From NCBI RefSeq assembly GCF_002288525.1, contig NZ_CP023067.1, positions 372,001 to 436,000 of the forward strand: DNA of 64,000 bases, given 5' to 3'. Position 1 is the stretch's first letter; every line of letters starts with the position of its first letter. This stretch comes from Sinorhizobium sojae CCBAU 05684. GTDB lineage: Bacteria > Pseudomonadota > Alphaproteobacteria > Rhizobiales > Rhizobiaceae. Of this stretch, positions 63,972 to 64,000 are shown piece after piece. A program made the position numbers and the translations under genes. The notes under the pieces were generated by a model that was given only the letters and a program-made list of their open reading frames with translations, was not told the origin of the DNA and did no database searches.

Positions 63972-64000
63972 CGCTGGTTTCCGCCGGCTTTTCGGCCGCA

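Overview
The window reads as chromosomal DNA of a Sinorhizobium/Ensifer-type alphaproteobacterium, close to S. meliloti or S. medicae. This rests on gene content and order (gshA, the glcDEF region, hisS-hisZ-hisG, groESL, ileS, waaA-lpxK, a De Ley-Doudoroff galactose locus), high GC, and rhizobial intergenic palindromic repeats. I ran no database search. No tRNA, rRNA, insertion sequence, phage gene or CRISPR array was recognised. It looks like core chromosome with small accessory patches.

Layout. 1-8.9 kb: two LysR regulators, a DUF1127 protein, a repeat-rich gap with strong hairpins, a DUF937 protein, gshA, rsmE, a phosphate permease, a Nudix hydrolase and a FadR-type GntR regulator. 9-15 kb: a DUF3422 membrane protein and the glycolate oxidase genes glcD, glcE and glcF, with a small membrane-protein gene between glcE and glcF. 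15-17.7 kb: two tandem L,D-transpeptidases and the DNA glycosylase tag. 17.9-23.4 kb: hisS-hisZ-hisG, a glutathione transferase and a ferredoxin-reductase-like flavoprotein. 23.6-28.1 kb: groESL with a CIRCE operator, beside a chrB-chrA pair. 28.2-34 kb: a HAD phosphatase, ribF, ileS, a lipoprotein and a GNAT. 34.5-41.6 kb: tadA, an RluB-type pseudouridine synthase with a very long basic tail, rsmD, a patatin, a Kef-type antiporter and a TldD/PmbA protein.

41.6-48.3 kb: an envelope module (CysQ-like phosphatase, DUF4170, waaA, HAD phosphatase, lpxK, DUF2093) and mutL. 48.6-52 kb: a PAS/receiver protein with no kinase domain, followed by a diguanylate cyclase/phosphodiesterase whose GGDEF motif is degenerate but whose EAL domain looks intact. 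52-54.6 kb: a LysR regulator divergent from a non-pyrrolysine MttB-family methyltransferase. 54.8-55.6 kb: a periplasmic PRC-barrel protein behind a good EcfG/RpoE2-type stress promoter. 55.9-61.9 kb: a minus-strand sugar-acid operon (SDR dehydrogenase, DgoK, DgoA, SMP-30 lactonase, IlvD/Edd dehydratase), which fits oxidative galactose breakdown, with a divergent IclR regulator and paired palindromes between them. 62.2-64 kb: two tandem LuxR-type regulators with altered signal pockets.

I found no wholly new multi-gene system. The most promising oddities are the kinase-less PAS/receiver plus EAL pair, the MttB homologue without a corrinoid partner, the paired LuxR solos, a covarying dispersed palindrome family, and two EcfG-type promoters. 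Start codons were chosen by ribosome-binding site and family N-termini, and several differ from the longest possible open frame.
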